Source: Camellia lanceoleosa (lineage: Eukaryota; Streptophyta; Magnoliopsida; Ericales; Theaceae). Taken from it: a stretch of 64,000 bases of DNA. The notes under the pieces are model-generated. The model was not told the DNA's origin. It ran no database searches and worked only from the letters and a program-made list of their open reading frames with translations. Positions 33,306 to 45,132 of this stretch are shown piece by piece (position 1 is the first letter of the stretch; every line of letters starts with the position of its first letter). The position numbers were made by a program, and so were the translations under genes. Location of the stretch: NCBI GenBank assembly GCA_025200525.1, contig CM045763.1, positions 63,685,018-63,749,017 of the forward strand. Direction: 5' to 3'.

Positions 33306-34811
33306 TCAAAGCCCAATCTGGGCATATTCTCCACAACTTCTATTTGACGGGTTAGACCTCAGGGTCGAAAGGGATCCAATGCTGTACAATCTCAAGATTG
33401 ATTCTAGACATGTCTTCGTAGGACCACGCAAAACATCTTTGAAATCTTTTAATAAAGCGACTAAGTGCTCGTGCTCCTTCGAAGATAACGTGGACCCGAT
33501 TTGGACCAAACAAGTATCCTTTTCAATACCCACATTAAAAGCAAAGATTTCATCAGCGAGGGATTTTGCAAACCTCTCATCCTCTCAATTAATCAGACTT
33601 TTCAAAACCAGAGGAATGCCTTCCTCTTCATTTTCATTAAAATTTTGAAAGTACTGATCAATGCAATAAACAAGTGGCACAAAGAAATACTCAGAATTTG
33701 CAGTGGCATTTTCATTCAAAAAGTCCAGTTCATCCAGCTCTTCAATTACAACTGACTCAAAAGCAAAAGAAAATGATGACCTAGACAAGACCTTGGCATC
33801 CGAGTTATCACCCCTAGAAATACCGGACTCGGACTTAGAAGAATCGGAATCTGATTTCGACTCCACAGACTCTGTGGAATCAGATTCTAGTTTACTACTC
33901 GACTCAGAACTACTAGATAGGTAGCCCTCCTCCAGCTGCCAAATGAGGGATGGTGCTTCAAATGCATCCAAAATGCTACTAGAAGGGTTCATACCCAGTT
34001 CATCCTCGATCATGGAAATTGTAAGGTTATCCCCCAAGCTCTATGAGTCGGTCAGAAGATCTGAAAGGAGACATGCCAGTGCTGCCCCTACTTTAAGTTC
34101 GTTGTTTTCTGAGTCATTTTCCATGCTCCACTCAGCTTCAGCAATCAATTCAGCCTTTTCCTTTGTATTCCTGTCTTGCAGCTGTAAGTCAAAGAAGAGT
34201 TCAAAACCAGGAACACGCTGCTTCTCAGAATTCAACCAGGGTTTCGGGAAGCCGCAAAATGGAAAGTCTTCTCTCTCTCGAACAAAATGACCATTTAGGG
34301 TTCCCTGGATTGGTTTGTGTACAAGCTCATAGCGCTTCCCGGCTTGCTTGGCTCTAGCTTTGCTTGCCATATCTTTTGTTTTCCTAGCCCAATCCTCTTT
34401 GGTGGGTGTATAGCCAAAACCAAAGGCATGTGGGTTATGTGGCACATTGGCCAATGCTATGACGCCCTTCTGGCCACTTCTGCCTAACCCTATTCCTGGC
34501 ATATGTTGGAGTTTGTTCATGAAATAGATTGATTGGGAACTAACATACAAGCCCTCATCAGCTGCCAATATGGTTTGCACTTCTCGGGCCTCAGCTAGAG
34601 TGAACCCTGAAAGGAATACATCCTCCTCGCCATGAACGATTTCTAACACATGTGTAGTTACCTTTGGCAGAGGATGTATGGATGAATTCTCGAACATAAT
34701 AGCTACCCTCTTTCCATGGGCATATTTCAGCATGTGGTGGAGGGTAGAAGAGACTGCTTTCACCTGGTGCAACCAAGGTCTCCCTAGCAGTAGATTGAAA
34801 GTGGCCGACAC
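33306..34811 (-). pseudogene. Protease end and acidic/G-patch-like linker before RT
   Basis: One reading frame, the same as the protease, with two stops. It starts with FNLLLGRPWLH, the second conserved motif of retroviral-type proteases, followed by a glycine motif GIGLGRSGQKG and FGFGYTP that resembles G-patch-like segments of Tat polyproteins. Then comes a Ser/Glu/Asp-rich stretch (about 33760-33920) and NEEEGIPL before the RT region. In Tat elements this linker joins protease and RT; its role is unknown. Confidence 0.7.
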
Positions 34812-35465
34812 ATCTAAGACATTGAACTCAATATCCTGTTAAACTGGGCCCACTTGAACACTGATCTGTACCGTGCCTATAACCTCTCTACTCGTATTGT
34901 CATATGCCCGAATCACCTAGGCTGTAGGCACGAAATCCGCTGGTTTCAAACTGATGGCATATGCTGTACGAGACGGATAGACATTGATAGCTGACCCAGT
35001 ATCGATCAACACCACTGACACCCACTTTTCTCTGCATTCCACTGATACGTACAGAGGTTTGTTATGTGCTGAGCCTTCTGGCAGCAGTTCTTTATCTGAG
35101 AAGGTTAAAGTTGGCGCAACGCCTCTCGAGAAAACTAACCCTACGAGCTGTTCAAGAGTGGTGTCAATGGATAATTTGGCTTTATCCATTACTGATAGTA
35201 CAGCCTGTCGGTGCACACGAGAAGCTATGAGCCGACCCTAGATTGAAATATCAGCTTGAATCTTTTTCAGTTGCTTCAGCACCGCCTCTTCCTCCAACTG
35301 TTTTTTTTTCTGTTTTTCAAACTCTTTATCTTTTCTGGAGGCTTCAGCTTGGTCCAAATGTGGGGGCTTGAAATACCGCCCACTCCTCGTCATGTGATAA
35401 ACCTCTTTAGAGTACCAAGTGTTGTCTGGCAGGTCTTCACCCCAATCCTCATCGGTGTGAGCCAA
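34812..35465 (-). pseudogene. Protease of element 1
   Basis: TRSGRYFKPP (35465-35238) precedes a lysine/glutamate-rich segment. After a TAG comes MDKAKLSIDTTLEQLVGL and VSVVLIDTGSAINVYP, the DTGSA active site of retroelement aspartic proteases; the downstream LLGRPW motif lies in the next entry. The enzyme would cut the gag-pol polyprotein. Stops at 35235-35237, 34914-34916 and near 34841 break the frame, but there is no frameshift through 33306. Confidence 0.85.
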
Positions 35466-36213
35466 AAGCAGATCATCGTCCTCTTACCATGCACCTCCGG
35501 CAGCCGACAAATAGTTGTCCGACTCCAGTCTGATCATTTCTTCATCAGAAGTATCCCCCGCAAGGTGTTTGGCTTTTCCAGCTTCTTGTTTGTCTTGATC
35601 CTTTTCTTGCACAAACCGCTTCAATGCGGCTTCTTGTTCTGTATCCACGGTACTCACGGTGCCTAATTCTTAAGCTAAATTCTTAATGCCGGTGCTCTCC
35701 CATTCAAATCAAACTAGTCAATCTGTACACCCCCCTGATCTTGCTCATTGTAGATCTGCAGATTGTCTAAGTCCTCTTCCAGCTCCGCCAGATTATCCAG
35801 ACCTTGGCTTGGACCATCCTCTCTAATCACTTTGACCTATGCTGTTGTTGGCAATGCCACTTTGGGCTTGGCTCGATCAACTGGCATAATGTAACAGCAC
35901 GGGTCATACTTCTCCTCAGTCAAACCCTTATAGCACTTAGGCAGCGGACTGACATTTTCCTCCAAGACCAACCTCCTTCCTTCTACCATTGTCACTACCA
36001 CGGGTTCAGGTTGAAGTATGGATGTGTCCATCATGCACAAGTCTGTGCTTTCAAGAATGAACATGATTGGTTTGGGTAGGTGGTAAAGGGTAATATATAC
36101 GCTGGGGTTGTATGGGAAGGCTAGTGTATATATTAGGTTTAGGTTCCGGGGTAGGGGAACCTAGTTGTGGGCTGGAAAAGGGTTAGTGGTTACATTTGGC
36201 TTTTGGGGCAGTG
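35466..36213 (-). pseudogene. Gag-protease linker of element 1
   Basis: Only short frames survive (for example 36064-35837 with VVVTMVEGRRLVLEEN and CCYIMPVDRAK). The region lies between the nucleocapsid and protease of a Tat polyprotein and is weakly conserved. I do not assign a function. Confidence 0.5.
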
Positions 36214-37370
36214 CTATCGCCTTGTTGTCAATGAGATCTTGAATCTCATGACGCAACCTGTAACATTGTCAGTGTTGGGGTTGTGCTGCTGGTGAAAAGC
36301 ACAATATTTGGCTGGGTTGTGTTTAGGTGGGAGAGGATCAGGTAATGGGTGTTGTTCTAATGGCTTAATATGCCCTTTTTTGATCAGCACCCTCAGGGCT
36401 TGGGATAAAGGCATGTATAGTGGGGTAAAGACCCTTTGAGACTGAGCCTGGCTGTTTGAGGTTTGTAGAGTTGTACTGGCGAAAGGGTTGGTAGTCTTGG
36501 CTGTAGTGGTGACAACATTCACATCGGATGGCCGCGCAGTTGTGCTTTCACTCGTGGTTGCATTGGAACTACATGTAAAAGGCCTCTTGGGCTGCTACTT
36601 CTCATCGGTTATCAACCCCTATTTCATTGCATTTTCAATCTGAACCCCTATCTCATGGAGCTCAGTAAATGTGAACAATGGCAAGACAATCATCTTCTGC
36701 AGTAATTTCCCATGCAGATTGCAGACCACCTTCCTAATTTGATCTTTCTCAGATGGCCTGGTAGTCATTATCAAAGCCTTGGCCCTCCACATTGTTACAA
36801 AGTCTGAGAAGCCCTCCTTTGGCTCCTAACGAGTTGCCTCAAGATCACGGGTTATGACCTTGATCTACGGGTTGTGACCTCGATTTGCGTATTGTATGAG
36901 TACTGTGCGATGAAGGCCACAGTTATTTCCTATCAACTCTGTTTCAAAGAGTCCTCCAGTTTTGCATACTATATAGCCGCTATCCCTAACAAGGTCCGGC
37001 CAAAAAGCGATAACTTTTGAAGTCTGATGAAGCCCATCGGCCTCAGGATATCAGAGAACAACCACAAATGGACAATAGGATCCCCAGAGCCATCGAACCG
37101 ATCTATGTGTGGCATTTTGAATCGATCTAGCAAAGTCATTGCAAAGTTGGTGTATCTATCTTCAATGTCGGGGATTGAGTTCACACCCTGTGCCCGTTTG
37201 CAAAGTTTCTCCAGCTTGTTGACCTTTAGTACAGTCGGGTCAACTTCGAATTCAAACGGAGGCTCGGTGTGGTACACTGGTGCCTTGGAGGCTTGTAGTG
37301 GGATTAGATCTACCGGATTGCCCAGATTCTCTTGGACATTGACAGTGATCCCTGGTGTTGGGATACCCAC
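36214..37370 (-). pseudogene. Gag of element 1, broken
   Basis: The frame at 37370-36969 includes VNKLEKLCKRAQG, SIPDIEDRYTN, FKMPHIDRFDGSGDP and GFIRLQKLSLFGRTL. After stops, the central retrotransposon gag domain can be followed in other frames: YAKLEDSLKQS, YSYNTQIEVTTR, then VVCNLHGK-like and GVQIENAMKQG-like segments. The nucleocapsid motif at about 36310-36240 reads YCAFHQQHNPNTDN ... C, a Cys-His box in which the usual Gly-His pair is Asn-Pro. Gag would form the virus-like particle. Several frameshifts and stops are present. Confidence 0.8.
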
Positions 37371-38438
37371 ATGGGGTGCATAGGAAGCAGAAGCTGTTGT
37401 CGGCTGTGGTTACTGTTACTGCAACCTGTTTATCACTTCGGCTTGATGGGCCATAACATCAGCTTAGCGGGCAGCATCTTGCTGCATGGTTTCCACTGTT
37501 TGTTGAAGATGACGAATCAAGTCCTCCATACTAGCTGCAGGGTACTGAGTTATTTTAATAGGTGAGTGATCTCTTGCTAGCCTAGATGTAGAATATTGAG
37601 CCTAACTGGATGCAGGTGAATGTTGAACTGGTGAATTGTGCCTAACTCTTCTCTGTCTCGTAACCGGCGGAAGCAAAGCAAACACAGGTTATACCCTAAC
37701 AAGATCCCCGGATCTGTAGAGTCTCCTTACACAGGTCTAGAGTGCTTAGGGGTAACCAAATTGTCCGAAGCAATTGTGATAAAATACCTTGCAAAAAAGA
37801 AATAAAGCAAAAGATAAGTGAAAATCAGAAACCGCACAGCACCTCAGCTCAGATGTTAACAACATAGTTGTAATGCAAGTTGTAGGACTGCACTTTAATA
37901 TTGAATTCTGCCTCCCAAATCTGATACCCAAATTTGCAACTGATACACACATTTTTGTAGAGTTTCACTCTAAAAGCACATACCAGTTAAGTGAGAGCCA
38001 AAACACCCCTATGAGGGGGTAGGGTTACCCTGTCCTAGTTTCTGGGGTTCACTATTCAAACAAAGTAGTTTCGCGCAATCCTGGATTGGGGTGAGCAACC
38101 TGTCCTAGTTTGGAACAGTTTCTATGGCTTTCGATATGCAACTAGACCGATTGGTCAAAAAGGGTACCTCAGCAAGCCTACCTAATATACCTCTCACACC
38201 TAACACCGAGAAGTGAAAGAAGGATCAAACGGTACAGCGATAGTCCAGATCCAAGGGTTGTGTTCCCATCGTGGCAGAGCCCGCGACCGGTCAGCCTTTT
38301 GGCAAGCTTTTCCAAGCAAGCCTCTGGCAAACCGACCAAGAATAGCAGATGGAAAACACAGTGACTTAGACGCACCAATGCAAATGCAAATGCAAAGAAA
38401 CATATAAGTGCAGATAAAATCTCATATCATGAGTTCGA
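37371..38438 (-). other. 5' untranslated region of element 1
   Basis: No coding frame of note. The part 37981-38170, with CAAAACACCCCTATGAG and CTGTCCTAGTTT, is matched at 63.88-64.0 kb in element 2, which shows that the right window edge lies in the 5' leader of that element. Confidence 0.6.
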
Positions 38439-38439
38439 G

Positions 38440-38476
38440 TCAAGGTCTCTAAGTTCCCAGCAGAGTCACCAGAAAT
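38440..38476 (-). promoter_or_regulatory. Primer binding site-like sequence of element 1
   Basis: On the minus strand the 5' LTR end (CGAGCTACA) is followed by ATTTC and then TGGTGACTCTGCTGGGAAC. It begins with TGG, as expected for pairing with a tRNA 3' CCA end, and stands five bases from the LTR. I cannot name the primer tRNA without a search. Confidence 0.6.
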
Positions 38477-41400
38477 TGTAGCTCGACTTTTTCGCGCCCC
38501 TTTTGGAGGTTTAAAAGAAAGCCCTACAGTTCAAACTTCTACGATTCTGAATCTAATCTCATAAGTGCAATGTGAAATTGATAAATACCAAAGAGTCCAA
38601 ATCCGGCAAATTTTTTGAAAAATTGATTTTTGAATCAAAAATGTCAAAATTGGATTGCTTTGCCAGATACGGAGTTACTACCTAAATATTTTATTTTGGA
38701 GAAATTTCATAAACCCATGACTCGTGCCAGAGGCCACGTGTCCGTTATCACCAAAGTTGCCTCAGCTCGGGAACTTAGGTACAAGAGGCGAAGGTCATGA
38801 ATTAAGCACCTCCGCTCGCTTGATCAAAGATTGGCCTCTACTAATCATGATATGATTTTTTATGTACATTATATGCTCTTGTTCCGGTTTATGCTAGCAT
38901 CACTATGTGTGCACACACACAAGTATAGACTAGTTTGCTCAAATTGAAATAATTCAATTTCATGTTTGTTTTGTGAAAAGGGTTTGATTTTGCCACCTCA
39001 AGTGGATTTAAACATACATTCCTTGAATTTATTCCAATTGAAGCACCAAGCCTTCAGCCACAGGCATTCAAGCAGTTATAGCAACTAAGCTCTTAGTCTC
39101 AAGGCAAGCATGCTAGACATGGCAATCACTCACACTCATGCAAGTATGCTAAAGCACTAAAATCTCACTTAGTACTCTATGCTAAGAAAAAAGAAGTGTT
39201 AGAAAAATATGCTTGACTCCTAACTTTATGCAATATGACTAATGCAACACATGCGAAAAATGCAATTAATAGGCTCGGCTACTAATATGGCATACGAGAC
39301 AATTTGATAGCATGCGTTTTAAGCATGTATTCAAAGAATGTATTTAAATGACAATGCAGTTTGAATGATGCATTGAGCCTCGGTGCATACAATACAAGAT
39401 GAATGGATATAAACATAAGGTATGCTAATCGAAACATGATGTCCCTAATCTAACCATCAAAAGCAGATAAATAAAAGGGAGAAAGACGTGGGGTTGGAAG
39501 ACATACACATTATTACATTACGCTCTCACGAATGAGAGTCCGAATGAATAAACTAAGCTAACTAGCAACTAATTAAGCTATGCTAATTAAGTTAAGGCTA
39601 ATTAAGCTAATTATTACAAACCGAATAACTAGCTAAACTAATTAACTAATTATTACAACAATTGAATTAACTAACTAATTAACTAATTAATTAAAATACA
39701 AATGTAAGTAAACTAAGTAATTAAACTAAGCATCTAACTACTCTACCTCGGGAAATGAAAGATGTGCATGAGCTTGCTCGGTTTCCACCCAAAAAAACCT
39801 CCGCTTTGCTCTCGAAAGCCTCTGTTTGCACAGTTGAACATTTCCAGAACCATTTTGTTACACCTTACCAACACTCTGCTGAGATTTGCATCAGTGGCCA
39901 GTCGGCCACTGGTGAAGATTGCCGACCATAAAGAGTGGCCTGCTGGCCATGGATGGTGGTCTATCAACCACCTGCCGACCATGAAGAGTGGCCGTCCAGA
40001 CACTGATGCACAGGTTCATCCTGCAGCAACAGAGGACAAACAGACCAAAAAGAGGGTATTCTCACAGATTGCTTGCACAACTCACCCCTCTTTTTCATGA
40101 GTAGATTCAAGGAGTGGTGAACTTAAGCCACAAACCACCAACTCAAGAAATTTCATTGCATGATGGCTTGTGACTGAAGAGGTGTAAGCTCAATAAACGC
40201 AAAACAAGGCACAAACCACTTGTCTTTCATGAAAGATCAAGGGAAAGAGTAGACCTTGGAGACTTGGATCATTTCATCACTAGCAAGTATGAAATGGTCC
40301 AAGTTCCATGTACTCAATTAACGTCCGATTGAACACACCAAGTTATTATCTTGCTCATCTTTTAGTCCCAAGTTTTAGTTACTCATTTTACTTTACCAAC
40401 CATTCTTTAATCCAATTAAGTCCATTGGGTGAATTAAAGTCCTCTAATGGAAAGAGGGCTCAAAACACAAGTTGCATTAGGTATGAAAGAAGAATCATAC
40501 CATTGGTAATGAACCCCCTAAGGGATTAAACCATTAAATATGAAACCTCAATTTCACACTTAGACAAGAAAGTGACTTGAAACCACTTTCAAAGCAAAAT
40601 TAAAAGCCAAGAAAGCAGGGAGGTTGTAGAGGTTATTAGTGTTGAAATGAAGTATGAAAAGCCCAAAATAAGTGCTATCAACTCAAACAAGTGGTGTCTA
40701 AAGGCCTAAAACACCAAGCTTGTGAGAACTATTACACTATAAGCATGCAAAACAAGACTCAAATGACTTAATCAACCCAAAACAGAGTTAAAACAGTTCA
40801 AATTAGAGGCTAAAACATGCTAAAATTAAGCTAAAACAAGCTTGAAAAATAAGCTAAAACATGGCACCAACTAGGCTAGCAAACAAGACACAAGAAGAAG
40901 AGGCTAACCCCTCCAACTTTGGACTTCAAAACAAGATTTTCATTACTGAAAAAGCTCTGAAATTCAGTGTTTAAAGGTCCAAAAAAAGATGGTTTGAAAG
41001 TGGGAAACAAAGGTTGAAAAGCCTTATGAGCAAGAAATAAAGAAGGGTGAACCACCCCCTAACCTTAAATGGCCTAAACCACCAATTTCAGCCCATAAAA
41101 GATGAGTTTTTTATAGCCCAAAAACAGCCCAAAATAATGGGAAAAATATAGAAAAAGAAGTATGCAAACCAAGCTAATAAAGCAAATATTATACCTCTTG
41201 AAGAGAAGAGCAATTCCAAGTTACAAAACCAAGCAACTACACCCTCTAGAGCTCAAGCCAAGCTCAAGAACACCTTAGCTCAAAGATGAGAAGATTTGGT
41301 TAAGGATGTATAGGCAAAGGTGTAGTGAATGTAGGCTAAAGTGTAGAGAATTTGTAAAGAGAGAGAGAGAGAATTGTAGAGAGAGAGGAAATTTTTTAGT

Positions 41401-41848
41401 CTAAAATTGTCTAACCTTGCTACAAGATAGAGGGGGTCCCTATATATAGAAAACATGAAATTCCCTCAAGGAAATCCAGCCCTCCACATGTGGACAGATG
41501 CAAGCATCTGTGCAAACAGCTGGCATAGCTAGCATAAAATATTTGTAGAAAACACTGGTGGTCGGCCGGCCATCAGTGGCGGCTGGCCGGCCATCACTCG
41601 TGGCCGGCAAGCCACATCAGTGATGGTCGGCAGCCTTTAGGGATGGCTAGTAGGCCACCAGAGGTTGCAGGCTAGAAAGACCAAGGCATGGTCCAAAAAT
41701 GAGACAAAAAGGAAGAAGGATGAGAAATGCTCAAAGTTATGGCATTCCACTGAGGACTTCAAGCACTTGGCGAGCAAACAAACTCATCATCGGGTGTATT
41801 TGCAAGGACATCCAAGTCATAAGGGCCGTAAAAAATGGGGTGTCTGCA
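38477..41848 (-). repeat. 5' LTR of element 1 (LTR D)
   Basis: Complete LTR of 3,372 bp: TGTAGCTCGAC at the left end, GGGTGTCTGCA at the right, followed by the duplication CTATC. The promoter reads leftwards: TATATATAGA at 41441-41450, with a GGCCGGCC-rich block 120-210 bases upstream (about 41565-41660). A second GGCC-rich block (39890-40015) and a TTAGCTAATT-rich part (39545-39730) lie in the transcribed portion. Small open frames across the LTR are not conserved between copies. Confidence 0.92.
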
Positions 41849-41853
41849 CTATC

Positions 41854-42640
41854 TTTCATTTAACCATATAAAAATAAAATTCTAATTAGTTTATAATTTA
41901 TTTTATAATCCCACATCGAGAGAAGAAAAAGAAAAAAAGAAAAAAAAGTGAGTTGTTTTACTTATATAAACTAAATCTTATACTCTCATTTAATATTGTA
42001 GTATTGTGCATAGTTCAGTTCAAGATAGTTTAAATTTTAAAATAAAAAATCTAATTAGTCTATGATATGATTTATTTTATAATCCCACATCGGGAAAAGA
42101 AAGAAAAAGTGAGTTATTTCACTTATGTAAATTGAATCTTATACTCCCATTTAACATTGTAGTGTTGTGCATGTTTCAATTTAAGACAATTTAATATTTA
42201 AAATTTTTAATTAATTAATTTTTGTGTAAGTTGGTTTGTCTTTTGGCCTAACTAATTAGGCTAAATGATTTTTGATTTGACTGGCTCGTTGGTTTAACCA
42301 CGATTTTAACAAGTTTATTAAAATATATTGGTTAAATTTGTTTGATATTGACCTAATTAAAGATTAAATGACTGATATTGTTTGATTCGAAATAAACTTC
42401 TTGCCCGAACAATTGTTAAATTTTATTTTACACAATCCTACATCGGGAAAAAAGAAGAAGGAAAAAGTGAGTTGTTTCATCAATTATATAAAGTAAATAT
42501 ATGCTCCCATTTAATATTGTAGTATTATGTATGTTTTAATTGAAAACAATTTAAATTTTAGAATAAAATAAAATTTAAAAGTTTTAATTAATTAATTTTT
42601 GTGTAAATTTGTTAGACTTTTGACGGATTTTATCAATATA
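41854..42640. repeat. Tandem array of ~170-390 bp units, right part
   Basis: Markers ATAATCCCACATCGAG (about 41911), ATAATCCCACATCGGG (42081) and CAATCCTACATCGGG (42436), each followed by GAAAAAGTGAGTTGTTTCA and CCATTTAATATTGTAGT-type sequence, continue the array broken at 11.5-15.9 kb. The first unit here is shorter than the others. Confidence 0.8.
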
Positions 42641-43900
42641 TATATACATGTATGTATATATTTTTTTATCTCTAAAAATATGTTTAAGGTTTATGACAAA
42701 CTTTAATATAGAATAAACTAAAACTAAAAAATTTATAAAATGAAATTTATTTTTAATTTGTCATTAATATAATTATTTTTTGTAATTTATTCTATTTTTT
42801 TCATCTTTACCAATTATTTTTATTTTATGACATATATTTTTTATTATGAACTTAAAATATACAATTAATGACATAATAACTAATATATATATATATATTC
42901 TAATAAAATTGTTAAAATTTAATTCATTCTAAATTATTTTTCTATACTTTTTAAATAAATTTTATGTTATTATTTAATTTTAAAGTTATTTTTAATTATT
43001 TATTTAGTTCGTACATCGCACGGGTTCATATGCTAGTAGAAGTTATATTTAAAATGACATTCAAGGAAATAATGCTCGTTAATAAGAAAATTATTTAATA
43101 ATTCCCAGACCATCATGTTGGATTTTTATCTTAATTTTCAGAAAATATGAACCCGAGGTCCCACATTTGATAGGTTTCCAAGATCCCACAATTGATAATT
43201 CATCGTAAGAAAATTATATTTTAAAAAAAAAATTATTACCACATAAGTCACGTATAAAATTAGGGAAAATTAGTCTATCATCTTTTTTCAATTTTTAATA
43301 ACGGAATAGATCTCTAATATTTTCCTTTGTAGTCTAAGGTTCCTCACCCCCATACCCTTATATCACTCCATCATTGAAGCTTTGTACCTCTCATCCTCTA
43401 AGAACACTCCATTACTAAAGCTTTGCACTTCTGCTAAGATCTAGATCCATAACTTCGTTGAAGGATCTAAGTTAACGTGGGATAAATCTGTGAACAGATC
43501 GTCGATTCTGATCAATGAACAGATCGTCCCTGCTCAAGATTACGATCCTTCATCTCAAAAATGTACATTTCAACTCTCATCTTCTTCATCTCTCTTCTCT
43601 AGTCCACAGCTCGAAGTACATCAGATTTACTCTCTTTTTAGTATTTTTTAGAGCAATAGTTTTTAGTATTTCACTACTGTTCATGACCACTATCACCGGA
43701 AACCACTACTCTCACCCCACCGATGATGCATCCATAGAAACGATGTAGACTGAGTTAAAGAGAAACCACTACTCCCTCCCCACCGTACATTCTTACCTTC
43801 CTTTTACATTGATTTTAGCAATGCATAAACATAATTATTTGATTTAAAATCTGGGTTGTATAATGTACTACAAATGTTTGTAAAAATGTCTGACTAAATG
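42641..43900. other. AT-rich intergenic DNA
   Basis: No gene recognised. AT-rich to about 43000, with a GTACATCGCACGGGTTCATA phrase at about 43010-43029 that recalls ends of common plant repeats. From 43300 the base mix is more even and an open frame exists (43515-43748), but its translation is unfamiliar and has no domain I can name. Confidence 0.4.
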
Positions 43901-44990
43901 AGATTTAAATCTCTCTTTTTCTACAAATCTCTTATTTTCTTCTTTTCTTGTTAGTCATTATACTCAATTTTCTCTGGTTGAAAATTGTAAACAAACACAG
44001 AGAAATTTGGTTTGATTAAATTCTCTTGTTTAGTTAAAATAATTTCTCTGGTTTAAAATCATTGTACTAAAATTTCTCTAGTTTGGTTAAAACAATTTTC
44101 TCTAGTTTAAAATTGTGAATAAATATAGAGAAATTTGTGAACAAAACCATAGAAATTCTCTGTGAACAGAGCTAGAGAAATTTCAAATTCTCTATGAACA
44201 AAGCTAGAGAAATTTCAATTTTCTTTGGATTTCTATGGTTTGAACTCCGAGAAATTTCAATTTTCTCTGGTTTGAACCCAAAGAAATTCTTTGGGAAGTT
44301 CAGAATTTCTCTTGAAAGAATTTCTCTGGAAAGTCTACAGAGAATTTCTCTGGGATTGAAATTTCTTTGAATTGATATTGAGGGACCTTAGACATTATGA
44401 ATATATTAGATGTTCTTTATGCTATAAAATTCAAATAGGCACTGATTCAATTTGAGTAGATCAAGCCAAAATCCAAAATCAAAGTAAAACAATTTGCTAA
44501 CTCAAAAATAAAAAATAGATCGAAGAGTCTTTAAACCACATTTCTCTTCTCTGTCTTTAATAATTTATTCTCTCACTTGTCCTATTTGTGTGTGAAAGTT
44601 ATAAATTTATCTGTGGTTCAAATTTCTCTCTGGTTGAATTTTTTTTGTAAAGTTGAAATTTCTCTCATTTCTCTTTAATAATATATTCTCTCTCTTGTTA
44701 TCTTTATATGTGAAAGTTATAACTTTATTTCTGATTCAAATTTCTATGTGGTTTAAATTTTCTGTGAACACAACCAGAGAAATTTTAATTCTCTATGAAC
44801 AAAGTTAGAGAAATTTGTGAACAAAGCTAGAGAAATTTCATTTTTCTCTAGATTTTTCTGGTTTGAACTCAGAGAAATTTCAATTTTCTCTGATTTGAAC
44901 CCAGAGAAATTCTTTAGGAAGTCCAAAATTTCTCTAGATTGATATTGAGGGACCTGAGACATTATGAAAAATATTGGATATCCTTTATAC
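43900..44990. repeat. Field of AGAGAAATTTC inverted and direct repeats
   Basis: Dozens of short words AGAGAAATTTC, GAAATTTCTCT and TTTCTCTGG alternate in both orientations. A larger duplication is visible: ATTGATATTGAGGGACC followed by AGACATTATGAA occurs near 44370 and again near 44938. A ~115-bp duplication with TGTGAAAGTTATAA lies near 44545 and 44660. No coding meaning. Confidence 0.75.
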
Positions 44991-45043
44991 TATAAAATCT
45001 TAATACTAGGGACCATTAAAAAATCTCTACAAAATTATGCATT

Positions 45044-45047
<4 letters not shown>

Positions 45048-45110
<63 letters not shown>

Positions 45111-45132
45111 TGCGTGAGTGCGTGCGCGTGCG
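45048..45132. repeat. (TG)n microsatellite with CG-rich tail
   Basis: About 30 TG units, then GCGCGTGCGTGAGTGCGTGC variants. Such alternating purine-pyrimidine tracts can adopt Z-DNA. Confidence 0.95.

Larger units (their letters stand above)
15955..41848 (-). mobile_element. Giant Ty3/gypsy Tat/Ogre-like retrotransposon (element 1)
   Basis: Two similar LTRs in the same orientation (15955-19182 and 38477-41848) bound the element. CTATC stands immediately outside both ends (15950-15954 and 41849-41853). Gag, protease, RT-RNase H, a second archaeal-like RNase H and integrase read on the minus strand, so the 5' LTR is on the right. The second RNase H and the great length place it in the Tat lineage (Ogre and relatives). 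Total length is 25,894 bp, or about 22.6 kb without the nested solo LTR. Between pol and the 3' LTR lie about 11 kb that contain two genes on the opposite strand. Every coding part has stops or frameshifts, so the copy is dead, although LTR similarity is still high by eye. Confidence 0.9.

Noticed and set aside
33703..33924. Acidic Ser-rich plus-strand frame
   Set aside because: Shadow of the low-complexity acidic linker between protease and RT on the minus strand.
43515..43748. Small plus-strand open frame as a gene
   Set aside because: No recognisable domain, no introns, no promoter signals beyond chance, and surrounding DNA is repeat-like.
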